54,656 bases of DNA from Candidatus Gastranaerophilales bacterium. GTDB lineage: Bacteria > Cyanobacteriota > Vampirovibrionia > Gastranaerophilales > Gastranaerophilaceae. The stretch is taken from assembly GCA_944323095.1 (NCBI GenBank), contig CALURE010000001.1:1-54656 (forward strand), read 5' to 3'. A program made the translations under genes and the position numbers. This document shows, piece by piece, positions 39,911-48,278 of the stretch. Under the pieces are notes generated by a model, which had not been told where the DNA came from, searched no databases, and saw only the letters and a program-made list of their open reading frames with translations. The first letter of the stretch is position 1, and each line of letters opens with the position of its first letter.

Positions 39911-41353
39911 TTACTCGGATAATAACCCGATTTTGTGAATTTTAATAAAGTTTGTACCGCCGACAAGAAGTTCTGGAACTGAACCTGTAATTACAACATA
40001 ATCACCCTTTTCAAGTCCCAAACCGTTAATAAGGAATTTATCCAGTTCTAATAATGATTTTTTATCAATAGATGCTTGAAAATCAACAGGGATAGGATAA
40101 ACACCTCTGTATAATTTTATATCGCGGCAAATATGTTTATGCGGGCAGCAGGCAAAAATAGGAACACTTAATTTTGCTTCTGCAAGCATGGATGCTGTAA
40201 AACCGCTGCCTGTGAGGGCAATTGCAGCTTTTACATCCATTTTTCTGGTCATATCTGCAATAGACATGCCAATTGCCATTGCCTGAGAATCTTTTTCTTC
40301 TTCAATCATTTTACGAGGGAATTTATTTTTTCTCATAAATGGAGAAGCTTCAACATTATCCGCAATTTTTTTCATCATTGAAACAGCTTCTACAGGATAA
40401 GCGCCTGCTGCAGTTTCACCTGAAAGCATTATTGCATCTGTTCCGTCAAGAATTGCGTTTGCAACGTCGGAAGTTTCTGCACGGGTCGGAATAGGATTTT
40501 CAATCATGCTGTCTAACATCTGTGTTGCAACAATAACTACTTTTCTTTTAGCATTTGCTTTTCTAATAATAGTTTTTTGTACAATAGGAACTTTTTCATT
40601 TGAAATTTCAATACCTAAGTCGCCTCTTGCAACCATTATACCGTCAGAAACTTCGATGATTGCATCAATATTTTCAACGGCCTGAGGTTTTTCAATTTTA
40701 GAAATAATTCTTGCTGTGTCATTTCCGTGTTCGTGAAGCAGTTCTCTTAATTTAACAACATCAGATGCCTGTCTTACAAAAGACAAACCGAGGTAATCAA
40801 TGTCGTTATGTGCTGCAAATTCAACAAACTTTAAGTCTCTTTCTGTCAGAACATCAAGGCTGCCCTGTGAACCCGGAATATTAATACCTTTTCTTTGTTT
40901 CAAGAGTCCGTCAGTCAATACTTCAGCAAAAATTACTTTATCTTCAACTTTTTTTACTTCAAGTTGAATTTTCCCGTCATCAATCATAATTTGTTCACCT
41001 GGAGTGACATCATCAGCCATGCCTTTATAATCTACAGGTAATATATCCCCTGTAACCTCAGGCTGGTGGCGGAATTTCAAAATTTCTCCTTTGTGAATTT
41101 CAATAGATTCCGGCAGATTTCCGATTCTGATTTTCGGTCCCTGTAAATCTAAAAGTACCGGAATCAGAGTCTTTTCTTCTTTTTCAATTTCTCTGATGTA
41201 AGACAAATTTGTTTTGTGCATTTCAACATCGCCATGTGAGGAATTTAATCTGAACATGGTGACTCCGGCTTTTAAAAGCTCTCTGATTTTTTCCTTGGTT
41301 GACGTTGCCGGTCCTAGTGTGGCAACAATTTTCGTCATAGTGTAATTATCCAT
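39911..41353 (-). CDS. pyk: Pyruvate kinase
   Basis: Converts phosphoenolpyruvate and ADP to pyruvate and ATP in glycolysis. The 480-residue protein has KIVATLGPATSTKEK at the N-terminus, MFRLNSSHG, the signature IISKIEKPQAVENIDAII with the catalytic Lys, VARGDLGIEI and ATQMLDSMIENPIPTRAE. The C-terminal effector domain is complete. AAGGAAG lies 4 bp upstream of the ATG. Single gene with its own terminator. Confidence 0.97.
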   Translation of the reverse strand: MDNYTMTKIVATLGPATSTKEKIRELLKAGVTMFRLNSSHGDVEMHKTNLSYIREIEKEEKTLIPVLLDLQGPKIRIGNLPESIEIHKGEILKFRHQPEVTGDILPVDYKGMADDVTPGEQIMIDDGKIQLEVKKVEDKVIFAEVLTDGLLKQRKGINIPGSQGSLDVLTERDLKFVEFAAHNDIDYLGLSFVRQASDVVKLRELLHEHGNDTARIISKIEKPQAVENIDAIIEVSDGIMVARGDLGIEISNEKVPIVQKTIIRKANAKRKVVIVATQMLDSMIENPIPTRAETSDVANAILDGTDAIMLSGETAAGAYPVEAVSMMKKIADNVEASPFMRKNKFPRKMIEEEKDSQAMAIGMSIADMTRKMDVKAAIALTGSGFTASMLAEAKLSVPIFACCPHKHICRDIKLYRGVYPIPVDFQASIDKKSLLELDKFLINGLGLEKGDYVVITGSVPELLVGGTNFIKIHKIGLLSE

Positions 41354-41400
41354 ATTCTTCCTTTCTTAATTGGGTAAATAATTCAGATTTTAATTACATG

Positions 41401-41429
41401 TTTACAAAAATTAATTTGTACGTTATAAT
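41401..41429 (+). promoter_or_regulatory. Promoter of the SLH-domain gene
   Basis: TTTACA (41401-41406), 17-bp spacer, TATAAT (41424-41429). Predicted start about 41436, giving a leader of roughly 38 nt that holds GAGGA before the ATG at 41474. Near-consensus, as expected for an abundant envelope protein. Confidence 0.75.
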
Positions 41430-41473
41430 CATACACGAAAAAGGTTTACTAGTAAATATGAGGATGTAAGAAA

Positions 41474-42748
41474 ATGAAAAAGATTATTTCAGGGGCTCTG
41501 GCATTAAGTTTACTGGCTTTTAATGCTGTTCCCGCAATGGCTGCATCTATTGCAGACGTAAATCAAAATTACTGGGCAAGCAAAGAGATTAATGCTGTTG
41601 TAGATAACAACATTATGACTTTGACCGGTAATCGGTTTAATCCTGAAGGTAATATGACAAGAGTTGAATTTGTTAATGCTCTTTTGAAAGTTTTGTCTGA
41701 TGAAAATTTAAATGTTACAATTTCAAATAAATTTTCAGATGTTTCTAAATCAAATCCGAACTATGACAATATTTTACGTTCACAGCAGCTCGGGTTGGTT
41801 TACGGTTATCCTGACGGAACATTTAAGCCGGGAAAATCTGTCTTGAGATCTGAAGCTCAATCTGTTATCAGCCATATTACTAAAGATATGCAGGCTGACA
41901 AATCTATTTTAAATCAATTCAAAGATGCTTCAGCTATTCCTTCATGGGCTAAAAATGTTTATGCTAAAACAATTAACTATGGTATTTATGTAAATTATCC
42001 TGACTCAAGAGAATTGAGACCTAATGATAATTTATCAAGAGCAGAAGCTGCTGTTCTGCTTGCAAAACTTAAAGAAAAACTTGATCTCGTAAAACAACAG
42101 TATTTGGGTGTTACAAGAGTTGAACATCTTGCAGTTAAGAAAAATGCTCCAAATGACGAAGTTAAAGTTAACAATGTTCAAAGTATCATTGGTGAAGGTA
42201 ACGTTTTAGTTGTTGCTTTTGACGAAAAATTTAAATCAGAAGATCATAAAGCAGGTGATATCGTTAATTTCACTGCAAATCAAGATATTTATACCGAAGA
42301 AGGAACTTTAATTATTCCTGCAGGTACAAAATTTATTGCTCAAATTAACGATATTAAAGATCCGAAATGGTTTAATAAAAATGCAAGAGTTTATCCGCAA
42401 TTGCAGAAAGTAATTTTGCCGGATGGTAAAGAGTTAGCTTTCAATGCAAAACCTTTTTCTAAAGATTACTCTTTGAAAGAAGGACCATGGATGACTACAG
42501 GCAAACTTGTATTATGCACATTGACCGGCGGTGCAATCGGTACAGGTGCCGGTGTTGGTTTTGCATTTATTCCAAGTCCTGATTTAATTGGTACAGGTGT
42601 TGCTATCGGTCTGCCTGTTGGCGCAGCTGTTGGTCTTGCAACAGGGCTTGTAACTAAAGGACTTCAGTACCATGCAAAAGCTGGTGAAGAAATATACGTC
42701 ATTTTATTGGATGATGCTACTTTGACAAGAGTAAAACAAGCTCTTTAA
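41474..42748 (+). CDS. SLH-domain envelope protein with C-terminal glycine-rich segment
   Basis: A signal peptide MKKIISGALALSLLAFNAVPAMAA is split here: MKKIISGALALSLLAF then AVPAMA, with cleavage after AMA. Three SLH repeats follow (about 26-80 SIADVNQNYWASKEI; 85-140 NKFSDVSKSNPNYDN with GYPDGTFKPG; 146-205 FKDASAIPSWAKN with NLSRAEAAVLLAKL). SLH domains anchor proteins to the cell wall glycan. The C-terminal half has a beta-rich part (about 225-340) and a glycine-rich hydrophobic stretch GGAIGTGAGVGFAFIPS near 356-400. It is a single gene between a strong promoter and a terminator. Confidence 0.9.
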   Translation: MKKIISGALALSLLAFNAVPAMAASIADVNQNYWASKEINAVVDNNIMTLTGNRFNPEGNMTRVEFVNALLKVLSDENLNVTISNKFSDVSKSNPNYDNILRSQQLGLVYGYPDGTFKPGKSVLRSEAQSVISHITKDMQADKSILNQFKDASAIPSWAKNVYAKTINYGIYVNYPDSRELRPNDNLSRAEAAVLLAKLKEKLDLVKQQYLGVTRVEHLAVKKNAPNDEVKVNNVQSIIGEGNVLVVAFDEKFKSEDHKAGDIVNFTANQDIYTEEGTLIIPAGTKFIAQINDIKDPKWFNKNARVYPQLQKVILPDGKELAFNAKPFSKDYSLKEGPWMTTGKLVLCTLTGGAIGTGAGVGFAFIPSPDLIGTGVAIGLPVGAAVGLATGLVTKGLQYHAKAGEEIYVILLDDATLTRVKQAL

Positions 42749-42785
42749 TATATAAATTGTGAACCTTTTTAATATTAGTATATAG

Positions 42786-42820
42786 TAGGACTGCTTTCGG
42801 GTAGTCCTATTATATTTTTG
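42786..42820 (+). terminator. Intrinsic terminator of the SLH gene
   Basis: Stem TAGGACT/AGTCCTA around GCTTTCGGGT (42786-42809) followed by TTATATTTTT. Confidence 0.8.
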
Positions 42821-42907
42821 GCTATAGTAAAATGTTTTAAAAAATTTTAAAATAAATGTGTAAATTGATTTTACAAATTTTGTCAAAAATTTATTTGGGA
42901 GTATTTT

Positions 42908-43270
42908 ATGAAAAATTTATGTATTACTTTTGCTCTTGTTGGAGCTATGTTATTTTCAACTCAGGGGGCCTTCGCTGCATGGGAAGGTATGCAGTCGTTA
43001 AATCCGATGCCGTATCTGTCTTATCTTAACCCGCTTCCTTATTTTGGAATAGGTGAAAATAAAACAAGTTTTAGTTTAAATCCGTTTACCGGTTTTAAAA
43101 ACTGCAACCCATGTAAAGTTAAAAAGGTAAAATGTGACGAGTGTACTAGAATTAAAGTTAACCCTTGTCCGACTTGCAGAAAGGCTTTTGCTGATACAAA
43201 CTGTGATCCTTGTAATCGAATTTATATTCAGCAACTGCCTGAGCCGAGATGCACTTCATGCGGACATTAA
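42908..43270 (+). CDS. Secreted cysteine-rich small protein
   Basis: The 120-residue protein has a signal peptide (MKNLCITFALVGAMLFSTQ, cleavage near AFA-AW). Residues 25-62 are Pro/Leu/Asn-rich. The C-terminal half has about a dozen Cys, mostly in CxxC pairs (CNPCKVKKVKCDEC, NPCPTC, CDPC, CTSC), consistent with metal binding or disulfide links outside the cytoplasm. GGGAG lies upstream of the ATG. Family not recognised. It is followed by a strong hairpin terminator. Confidence 0.75.
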   Translation: MKNLCITFALVGAMLFSTQGAFAAWEGMQSLNPMPYLSYLNPLPYFGIGENKTSFSLNPFTGFKNCNPCKVKKVKCDECTRIKVNPCPTCRKAFADTNCDPCNRIYIQQLPEPRCTSCGH

Positions 43271-43297
43271 AAAAAGAGCCGGCCGGCTCTTTTTTTA
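43269..43297. terminator. Bidirectional terminator
   Basis: Perfect palindrome AGAGCCGGCCGGCTCT (43275-43290) with A run before and T run after. It separates the Cys-rich gene and the convergent kinase gene; its right part enters the last codons of the kinase. Confidence 0.85.
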
Positions 43298-44131
43298 ATA
43301 TGTGATAATATTTTTAAGAGTATTAAATATTTTGTCAGTAATTTCTTGAATATACTCCTGAGAAACCATTCCGTTAATGACTGCATCAGAAATTGGATAT
43401 GAAGGTCTTATATATTGCTGTGCAGTTCTGTTTACATCCTGAAACTGTAAATCCGCAGCAGTGCCGGTTTTACCTCTTAATGCTGCCCTTCTGTACCATC
43501 TGTCTTTAATTACTTCAAGAGGAGTAAAAACATAAACTTTTACATCCATTATGTCTCTTAAGCCTTCATTCAGTACGTATAAGCCTTCTGTTAACACGAC
43601 TTTAGCCGGCTTTTTTAATTCTCCTTCGGGATTTGAAACACATGTGACAAAGTCATATTTAGGAGAAGTTATTTCTTTGCCTGATTTAAGTTTCATAAGG
43701 TGCTTTTTCATCAGTTCAAGATCAATTGCATCAGGGGTGTCAAAACTGAAACCGGTTTTAAATAATGCTTCATAACTGCCTGCTTCTTCAAGTTCTTTTG
43801 AAGTATCTTTATAATAGTCATCACAGCGTATTACTGTATAAATGCCTTCTTTTTTCTCTTTTACACATGCTTTAATTGTGTTATCAACAAAAACAGTTTT
43901 TCCTGATGCGCTTTCGCCCGTAATACCTATGAGAAAAGTTTTCTTTTTTTCCTGTACAACTTTTCTGGCTATATTTAAAATAAGATTTTCAGAAGTCCTT
44001 AAAAATAACGGTTGTGGCTGAAGTTTGTCTTCTTCTAATATTTTTTTCAGTGCATCAACGATATTTGTTATAACTTCCATATCGCGTCTGCTTGAGTAGT
44101 AATCATAACTTGTTAAAAAATCAGTTGCCAT
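43295..44131 (-). CDS. Uridine-kinase-family P-loop kinase
   Basis: The 278-residue protein has an N-terminal helical extension of about 65 residues, then a uridine kinase/phosphoribulokinase-like core: Walker A GITGESASGKTVFV, VIRCDDYYKD, FDTPDAIDLELMKKHL (the URK lid/base segment), SPKYDFV and VVLTEGLYVLNEGLRDI. VFTPLEVIKDRWYRRAALRGK is the usual lid with Arg residues. It probably phosphorylates a nucleoside or sugar; the exact substrate is uncertain because of the extension. Single gene. Confidence 0.8.
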   Translation of the reverse strand: MATDFLTSYDYYSSRRDMEVITNIVDALKKILEEDKLQPQPLFLRTSENLILNIARKVVQEKKKTFLIGITGESASGKTVFVDNTIKACVKEKKEGIYTVIRCDDYYKDTSKELEEAGSYEALFKTGFSFDTPDAIDLELMKKHLMKLKSGKEITSPKYDFVTCVSNPEGELKKPAKVVLTEGLYVLNEGLRDIMDVKVYVFTPLEVIKDRWYRRAALRGKTGTAADLQFQDVNRTAQQYIRPSYPISDAVINGMVSQEYIQEITDKIFNTLKNIITY

Positions 44132-44314
44132 TCCAGTTCCCTTTTATATATTCTAATATTTTACATTAAAGTTAATTTATTTTGTATTAATAATAAATTT
44201 TGTAACAATATTATGAAATATTTTAAAGATTGTTCAAAATTATGCCGTTATGGGAATATGTGTAGTACGCCTCAGTTCTTTAATGAATTTGATTAATTAA
44301 AAGGAGATTTGCGA

Positions 44315-44488
44315 ATGTATCATGATGAAATTTTTGAAAATGCACTTAGAGATGTAAAAGAAGAAAGTTATCAGGCATTAAAGCAGGAAATATCCTCAAT
44401 GGAATCTGCTATCGAGCGATTTATAAGAAATGTTCTTGAATGCACATCATCTAAATCGGAAAGAGATTTTAACGTAACATCTATTTAA
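44315..44488 (+). CDS. Small hypothetical protein, 57 residues
   Basis: A short frame with an excellent ribosome site (AAGGAG, 8 bp before the ATG) and its own terminator. The product MYHDEIFENALRDVKEESYQ continues as a charged amphipathic helix, with one Cys near the end. It is probably a small helical regulatory protein; no family is recognised. Confidence 0.7.
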   Translation: MYHDEIFENALRDVKEESYQALKQEISSMESAIERFIRNVLECTSSKSERDFNVTSI

Positions 44489-44492
44489 TAAA

Positions 44493-44520
44493 GAAAAAAT
44501 ACCGCTTAGCGGTATTTTTC
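44493..44520 (+). terminator. Intrinsic terminator of the 57-aa gene
   Basis: Hairpin ATACCGC-TTA-GCGGTAT flanked by A run and T run, directly after the stop. Confidence 0.85.
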
Positions 44521-44590
44521 TTTATAGTTGTATCGCTGTCTGCGTGTGCAAATTGGAGTCACAAACAAGTTCGTGATGACAAAAATTATA
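44521..44590. repeat. Short hairpin repeat related to the MITE-like elements
   Basis: GTCACAAACAAGTTCGTGATGAC (as a 23-bp imperfect inverted repeat at about 44557-44579) shares the AAACAAGTTCG..ATGAC core of the 14343 element. A TATCGCTGTCTG segment upstream resembles a decayed end. Only a fragment is present. Confidence 0.35.
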
Positions 44591-45925
44591 TTATATCTGT
44601 CCGTATATAAACGGGTTAAATGATGCTATATTTTGCGTCTGTGCAAATATATTACCGGTTTGCGGCTGTACCGTTCCGCCTGCAAGTGCTGAAAGGGAAT
44701 TAATAAGATCAGAATATTCAGGATTTATCTGGCTTTCGCTGTTTGTTTCACTTAGAGCTGTTGTTGTGCTTTTTTCATCAATTATTTTTGTATATGTGTT
44801 AATTATTTCTTGATCTGAGCATCCGCCATCTTCTTGTGCTTTTGCATCTGTTTTTTTGATTAGTTCCTGCTTTCCTTCTTTAGTAGTAACAGCATTTATT
44901 GCTAATCTTCTTGCTTCTTCTTCTTTATGTTTTTGGAGTTCTGATTTGCCAGTAATTGATTTCATACCTTTACCGGCAAGCCAGCTGCAAAGAACTCCGG
45001 TGCCTACCCCGATTATGCCGCCGACAACACCGCCTATTGCAGTTCCTACAGGACCGCCAATACATGTTCCGATTGTAGCACCTATTTTAGCTCCTGCAAT
45101 ACCGCCTACTTTTGCGCCGACTGCGTAACCGACACCTTCTGCAGCAACTACTGCAGTTGTTTTAGCCAGCTGCTTTGTCCCCTTTTTTGCACCGCATTCT
45201 TTATATGTTTCAACAATTTCAGGAGTTTCTACAGCAAGTGCAATGGCTGCTGTTGCAAGACCTCCGCCTTTTGCCCCTTTAGAAAGTGCCCGTACAGTTT
45301 TATTTGAACTTACTGCCCCTTTTTTTAATGCTCCGTCAACTGCATTATAGCCGGAATATTTCTTTATTCCTGCCCAGACTTTTCCTCTTTTTGTTGCCGG
45401 TTTTATCAGACCGGATTTTATGGCATTATGAACGTTTAAATCAGCTTTTGCTATTGCATCATCAACTTTTTTTAAGTGGTCTTTTAATGCTTTTCCTGTT
45501 AATTTTTTTGCTTTAGCTTCTTCAATAAGCCTTTTGGCTTCTGCATAATATGATGCTTTGGTTCCTGTTGAAGGTAAACTTTTAGCTGCATTTGTAATTT
45601 TGTCGTAATAGCTTCTGTTGTTTATTGTTTCAAAAATATTTTTACCTTTAAGGTGTTCAACGGAAGCTTTTGCTGCTGCATTGTTTGCCTTTACCTGCTT
45701 CCATGCAGATGTGTAATTTCCGCGATTTTGCCATAACCATTTGGGTCCGTTCCAAAAAATACCTTTGCCGGCCTGAAATGCTACGGGTAATGCCATGATC
45801 CCGCCTGTAAACATAAGTTCTGACTGCAAATTGTTTATGCTGAAAGGATCGTGATTAATCTGCGCTCCTGCTGCATAACTTGCGAGTCTGTAATAGTCGT
45901 TCATATTTACCGGATTTGTAGACAT
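44591..45925 (-). CDS. Lineage-specific protein with glycine-zipper membrane domain
   Basis: The 444-residue protein has a polar N-terminus, a hydrophobic patch ELMFTGGIMALPVAFQAGKG (about 36-55), a basic helical region (to about 240), then a glycine zipper near 265-315 (VGYAVGAKVGGIAGAKIGAT, TCIGGPVGTAIGGVVGGIIG) able to form membrane hairpins. AGKGMKSITGKSELQKHKEEE follows, then an acidic/Ser-rich tail. The segment after the zipper matches MSKFTGKSHSEKKAEAEQ of the neighbouring gene, so the two are paralogues. No signal peptide. I use the ATG at 45925 rather than the upstream TTG. Pore-forming or membrane-inserting function is possible but unproven. Confidence 0.75.
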   Translation of the reverse strand: MSTNPVNMNDYYRLASYAAGAQINHDPFSINNLQSELMFTGGIMALPVAFQAGKGIFWNGPKWLWQNRGNYTSAWKQVKANNAAAKASVEHLKGKNIFETINNRSYYDKITNAAKSLPSTGTKASYYAEAKRLIEEAKAKKLTGKALKDHLKKVDDAIAKADLNVHNAIKSGLIKPATKRGKVWAGIKKYSGYNAVDGALKKGAVSSNKTVRALSKGAKGGGLATAAIALAVETPEIVETYKECGAKKGTKQLAKTTAVVAAEGVGYAVGAKVGGIAGAKIGATIGTCIGGPVGTAIGGVVGGIIGVGTGVLCSWLAGKGMKSITGKSELQKHKEEEARRLAINAVTTKEGKQELIKKTDAKAQEDGGCSDQEIINTYTKIIDEKSTTTALSETNSESQINPEYSDLINSLSALAGGTVQPQTGNIFAQTQNIASFNPFIYGQI

Positions 45926-46008
45926 CAATCCATTTCCCCTTAATTAATTCCCCGTATATAATATATAAAAATTTTTAATTGAAAAAATTGCTTGCTTGTA
46001 AAGAATTG

Positions 46009-46040
46009 TAAATCAGCGGTTTATATAAATCGCTGATTTA
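46009..46040. terminator. Inverted repeat between the glycine-zipper genes, possible terminator
   Basis: A perfect 10-bp repeat TAAATCAGCG / CGCTGATTTA with a 12-base loop sits immediately after the stop of the 302-aa gene. The T run is poor, so termination may be weak or the hairpin may stabilise the mRNA end. Confidence 0.5.
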
Positions 46041-46949
46041 CTAGCATTGAAAATTAAGTCTGTTAAGCCCTGATGTCATAGCCATAAAGTCTTGCTCCAT
46101 TGGATTTCCAAATCCGCCGCTGTAAAGCATTTTTTGCATTGCCATCAATTGCTGAGGGCTCATAGTTGGTTGTGGAATATTTAATTGAGGTAATGGCTGT
46201 GGTGTATTTATTCCATTATTCATTGCGAATGGATTCATTCCGTAATTTTGCATCATTGCCTGCTGTTGAGCAAGCTGTTCCTGCTGTGCCTGTTCAGCTT
46301 CTGCTTTCTTTTCGGAATGACTTTTGCCGGTAAATTTACTCATTAACCAGTCGCCTGCCATATAACCTGCCATAAATCCTACAAATGGAACAGGTATTAA
46401 TGCCTGGGTAATTGCCCCCATTGCTGTGCCGGCACCGACTCTAAGAGCTGTTTTACATGTTTCTCCAACTCCGCCTCCAAGACCTTCATCTTTGAATGCA
46501 GAAAAAATATTCGGAATTTCCGGCAGAATTACCATTAATGTAAATATTAACGGCATTCTTTTTGCAAGTCCGCTTAAGGCACCCTTAAACTGTGTCCAGC
46601 CTTTTGAAAATCCTGTTTTACCTGCTCTATCTGCTTTTCTGCCGCCGGCTTTCCAGCCTTGCATAATTTTTTTCGGTGTTGTTTTAAGAGCCTCCCAGGT
46701 ACTTTTCCAGAAACCTCCATGTTTTGTCTTAAGCATTGCATTATGTTGTTCTGCTGCATGTGCTCCGTTTTTTATACCGGACCAAACAGATTCTAAATAT
46801 TTTTGTCCGTTTAATTTTCGGTTTTTAACAGTGCTGCGCATTGCTTCACAAAAAGCTTCGTTTCCTGTACCGAGTACAAAGTCAGGGTACATTTTCCCTG
46901 CGCGTTTAATATATTTCCAGCCGTTTGATGCAATGGTACCTATTCCCAT
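46041..46949 (-). CDS. Lineage-specific protein with hydrophobic segments and Gln-rich tail
   Basis: The 302-residue protein starts MGIGTIASNGWKYIKRAG, has a basic helical part (to about 130), a hydrophobic stretch RMPLIFTLMVILPEIPNIF, a glycine-rich hydrophobic segment GAGTAMGAITQALIPVPFVG near 175-200, then DWLMSKFTGKSHSEKKAEA and a Gln/Met/Pro-rich disordered tail (QQEQLAQQQAMMQN). It parallels the upstream paralogue at 44591-45925 and, more loosely, the 680-aa protein at 20135. The start has an AAGGTAGG-type ribosome site. Function unknown; likely membrane-associated. Confidence 0.75.
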   Translation of the reverse strand: MGIGTIASNGWKYIKRAGKMYPDFVLGTGNEAFCEAMRSTVKNRKLNGQKYLESVWSGIKNGAHAAEQHNAMLKTKHGGFWKSTWEALKTTPKKIMQGWKAGGRKADRAGKTGFSKGWTQFKGALSGLAKRMPLIFTLMVILPEIPNIFSAFKDEGLGGGVGETCKTALRVGAGTAMGAITQALIPVPFVGFMAGYMAGDWLMSKFTGKSHSEKKAEAEQAQQEQLAQQQAMMQNYGMNPFAMNNGINTPQPLPQLNIPQPTMSPQQLMAMQKMLYSGGFGNPMEQDFMAMTSGLNRLNFQC

Positions 46950-47045
46950 TTTCTACCTACCTTTATATAACCTACCTTAATTACATAAAAAATTTTTATT
47001 TTTATAAATTGCTTTATTTTTAATCTTTGTTAAGATTTGTTAATA

Positions 47046-47074
47046 TTTACAAACATTACAAACAGGTGTATAAT
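47046..47074 (+). promoter_or_regulatory. Leaderless promoter of the Cys-rich small gene/IDH operon
   Basis: TTTACA (47046-47051), 17-bp spacer, TATAAT (47069-47074). The -10 ends 6 bp before the ATG at 47081 and no ribosome site is present. Confidence 0.75.
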
Positions 47075-47080
47075 TAGACT

Positions 47081-47299
47081 ATGTATTGTGATGACGGTAA
47101 AATTTTTATAGAAGATGACGACCAGTGTATGGACTGTAAAAATTATGCAGAGGGTGTTTCATGCCCTTTGCTTACGGCGCTTGGACTTGGTGTTGTATAT
47201 CTTGAGGACAGCTTAACAGTTACAAATTGCGGTTTTTTTGAAAAATTTGAAAGAAAATTACACATTGTGAGGAATAATGACACGGATAACATTGATTAA
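47081..47299 (+). CDS. Small cysteine-containing protein, 72 residues
   Basis: The product begins MYCDDGKIFIEDDDQCMDCK, then NYAEGVSCPLLTALGLGVVY and NCGFFEKFER. Five Cys (including CxxC) suggest a metal or Fe-S site in a small cytoplasmic protein. Transcription should begin at the ATG itself. It overlaps the IDH-family gene by 23 bp, so the two are translated together. Family not recognised. Confidence 0.7.
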   Translation: MYCDDGKIFIEDDDQCMDCKNYAEGVSCPLLTALGLGVVYLEDSLTVTNCGFFEKFERKLHIVRNNDTDNID

Positions 47300-48278
47300 C
47301 GGAGACGGTATCGGACCTGAAATTTCTGATGCGGTTGTAAAAATTATAGAAGCAGCCGGTGTAAAAATCGACTGGGATATTCAATCAGCAGGGGCTGATG
47401 TTATTGAAAAAGAGGGGACTCCTTTACCGGAAAGAGTTATAAATTCAATTAAAGCAAATAAAGTCGCATTGAAGGCTCCTGTGACTACTCCAATCGGTAA
47501 AGGATTCCGCTCTGTTAATGTTCAGCTGCGTAAATCTCTTGATTTATATGCAAATCTGCGTCCGTGTAAGAATTTGCCTAACGTAAAAACAAAGTTTGAC
47601 AATGTTGATATTGTTGTAGTTAGAGAAAACACGGAAGATTTGTATGCTGGTATTGAACGTCAGGTTGATGAGAACACCGCAGAAAGCATAAAAGTAATTA
47701 CACGAAAAGCGTCAGAGAGAATTTGTAAGTTCGCATTTGATTATGCTGAAAAAAATAATAGAAATGAGGTTTGTGTTGTTACAAAAGCTAATATCATGAA
47801 ACTTTCTGACGGCTTGTTTCTTGATTGTTACAGAAAAGTGTCACAGTCTTATCCGCAAATCAAAAAGCGTGAAATTCTTGTTGACAATCTTTGTATGCAG
47901 CTTGTTCAAAATCCTTCACAGTTTGATGTGCTTGTGCTGCCAAATCTATACGGGGATATTGTATCTGATTTATGTGCCGGTCTAATCGGCGGGCTAGGTG
48001 TTGCGCAGGGGGCAAATATCGGCTCTGATTATGCTGTATTTGAACCTGTTCACGGCTCTGCTCCGGATATAAAAGGCCGGAATAAAGCAAATCCGATGGC
48101 TCTTTTGCTTTCGGCTGTTGAAATGCTTAAATATATAGGTGAAAATATGTTTGCAGCGAAAATTGAAAAAGCTTTATATAAAACATTATCTCAGGGAAAA
48201 TGCACATGTGATTTAGGCGGAAATTTAACCACTGAAAAATTCCGGGATGCAATAATTGAAAATTTAAGCATTTTGTAA
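47277..48278 (+). CDS. Isocitrate/isopropylmalate dehydrogenase family protein, probably NAD-dependent isocitrate dehydrogenase
   Basis: The 333-residue protein has LINGDGIGPEISDAVVKI at the N-terminus, APVTTPIGKGFRSVNVQLRK (substrate loop with Ser and Arg), VVVRENTEDLYAGIE, the metal-binding LYGDIVSDLCAGLIGG and the NAD-binding FEPVHGSAPDIKGRNKANPM. VRENTEDLY and length favour the mitochondrial/archaeal-type NAD-IDH over LeuB, but homoisocitrate or tartrate dehydrogenases are close. No other TCA genes are in the window. It is coupled to the small Cys-rich gene and its end overlaps the convergent TMEM43 gene by 15 bp. Confidence 0.88.
   Translation: MTRITLINGDGIGPEISDAVVKIIEAAGVKIDWDIQSAGADVIEKEGTPLPERVINSIKANKVALKAPVTTPIGKGFRSVNVQLRKSLDLYANLRPCKNLPNVKTKFDNVDIVVVRENTEDLYAGIERQVDENTAESIKVITRKASERICKFAFDYAEKNNRNEVCVVTKANIMKLSDGLFLDCYRKVSQSYPQIKKREILVDNLCMQLVQNPSQFDVLVLPNLYGDIVSDLCAGLIGGLGVAQGANIGSDYAVFEPVHGSAPDIKGRNKANPMALLLSAVEMLKYIGENMFAAKIEKALYKTLSQGKCTCDLGGNLTTEKFRDAIIENLSIL

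Noticed and set aside
44856..45128. Pro/Thr-rich ORF opposite the glycine zipper
   Set aside because: It is the antisense shadow of Gly/Ala codons; no start signals.
46426..46980. 184-aa plus-strand ORF opposite the 302-aa gene
   Set aside because: Antisense shadow with Pro/Phe/Cys-rich composition; the minus frame has typical composition and a ribosome site.
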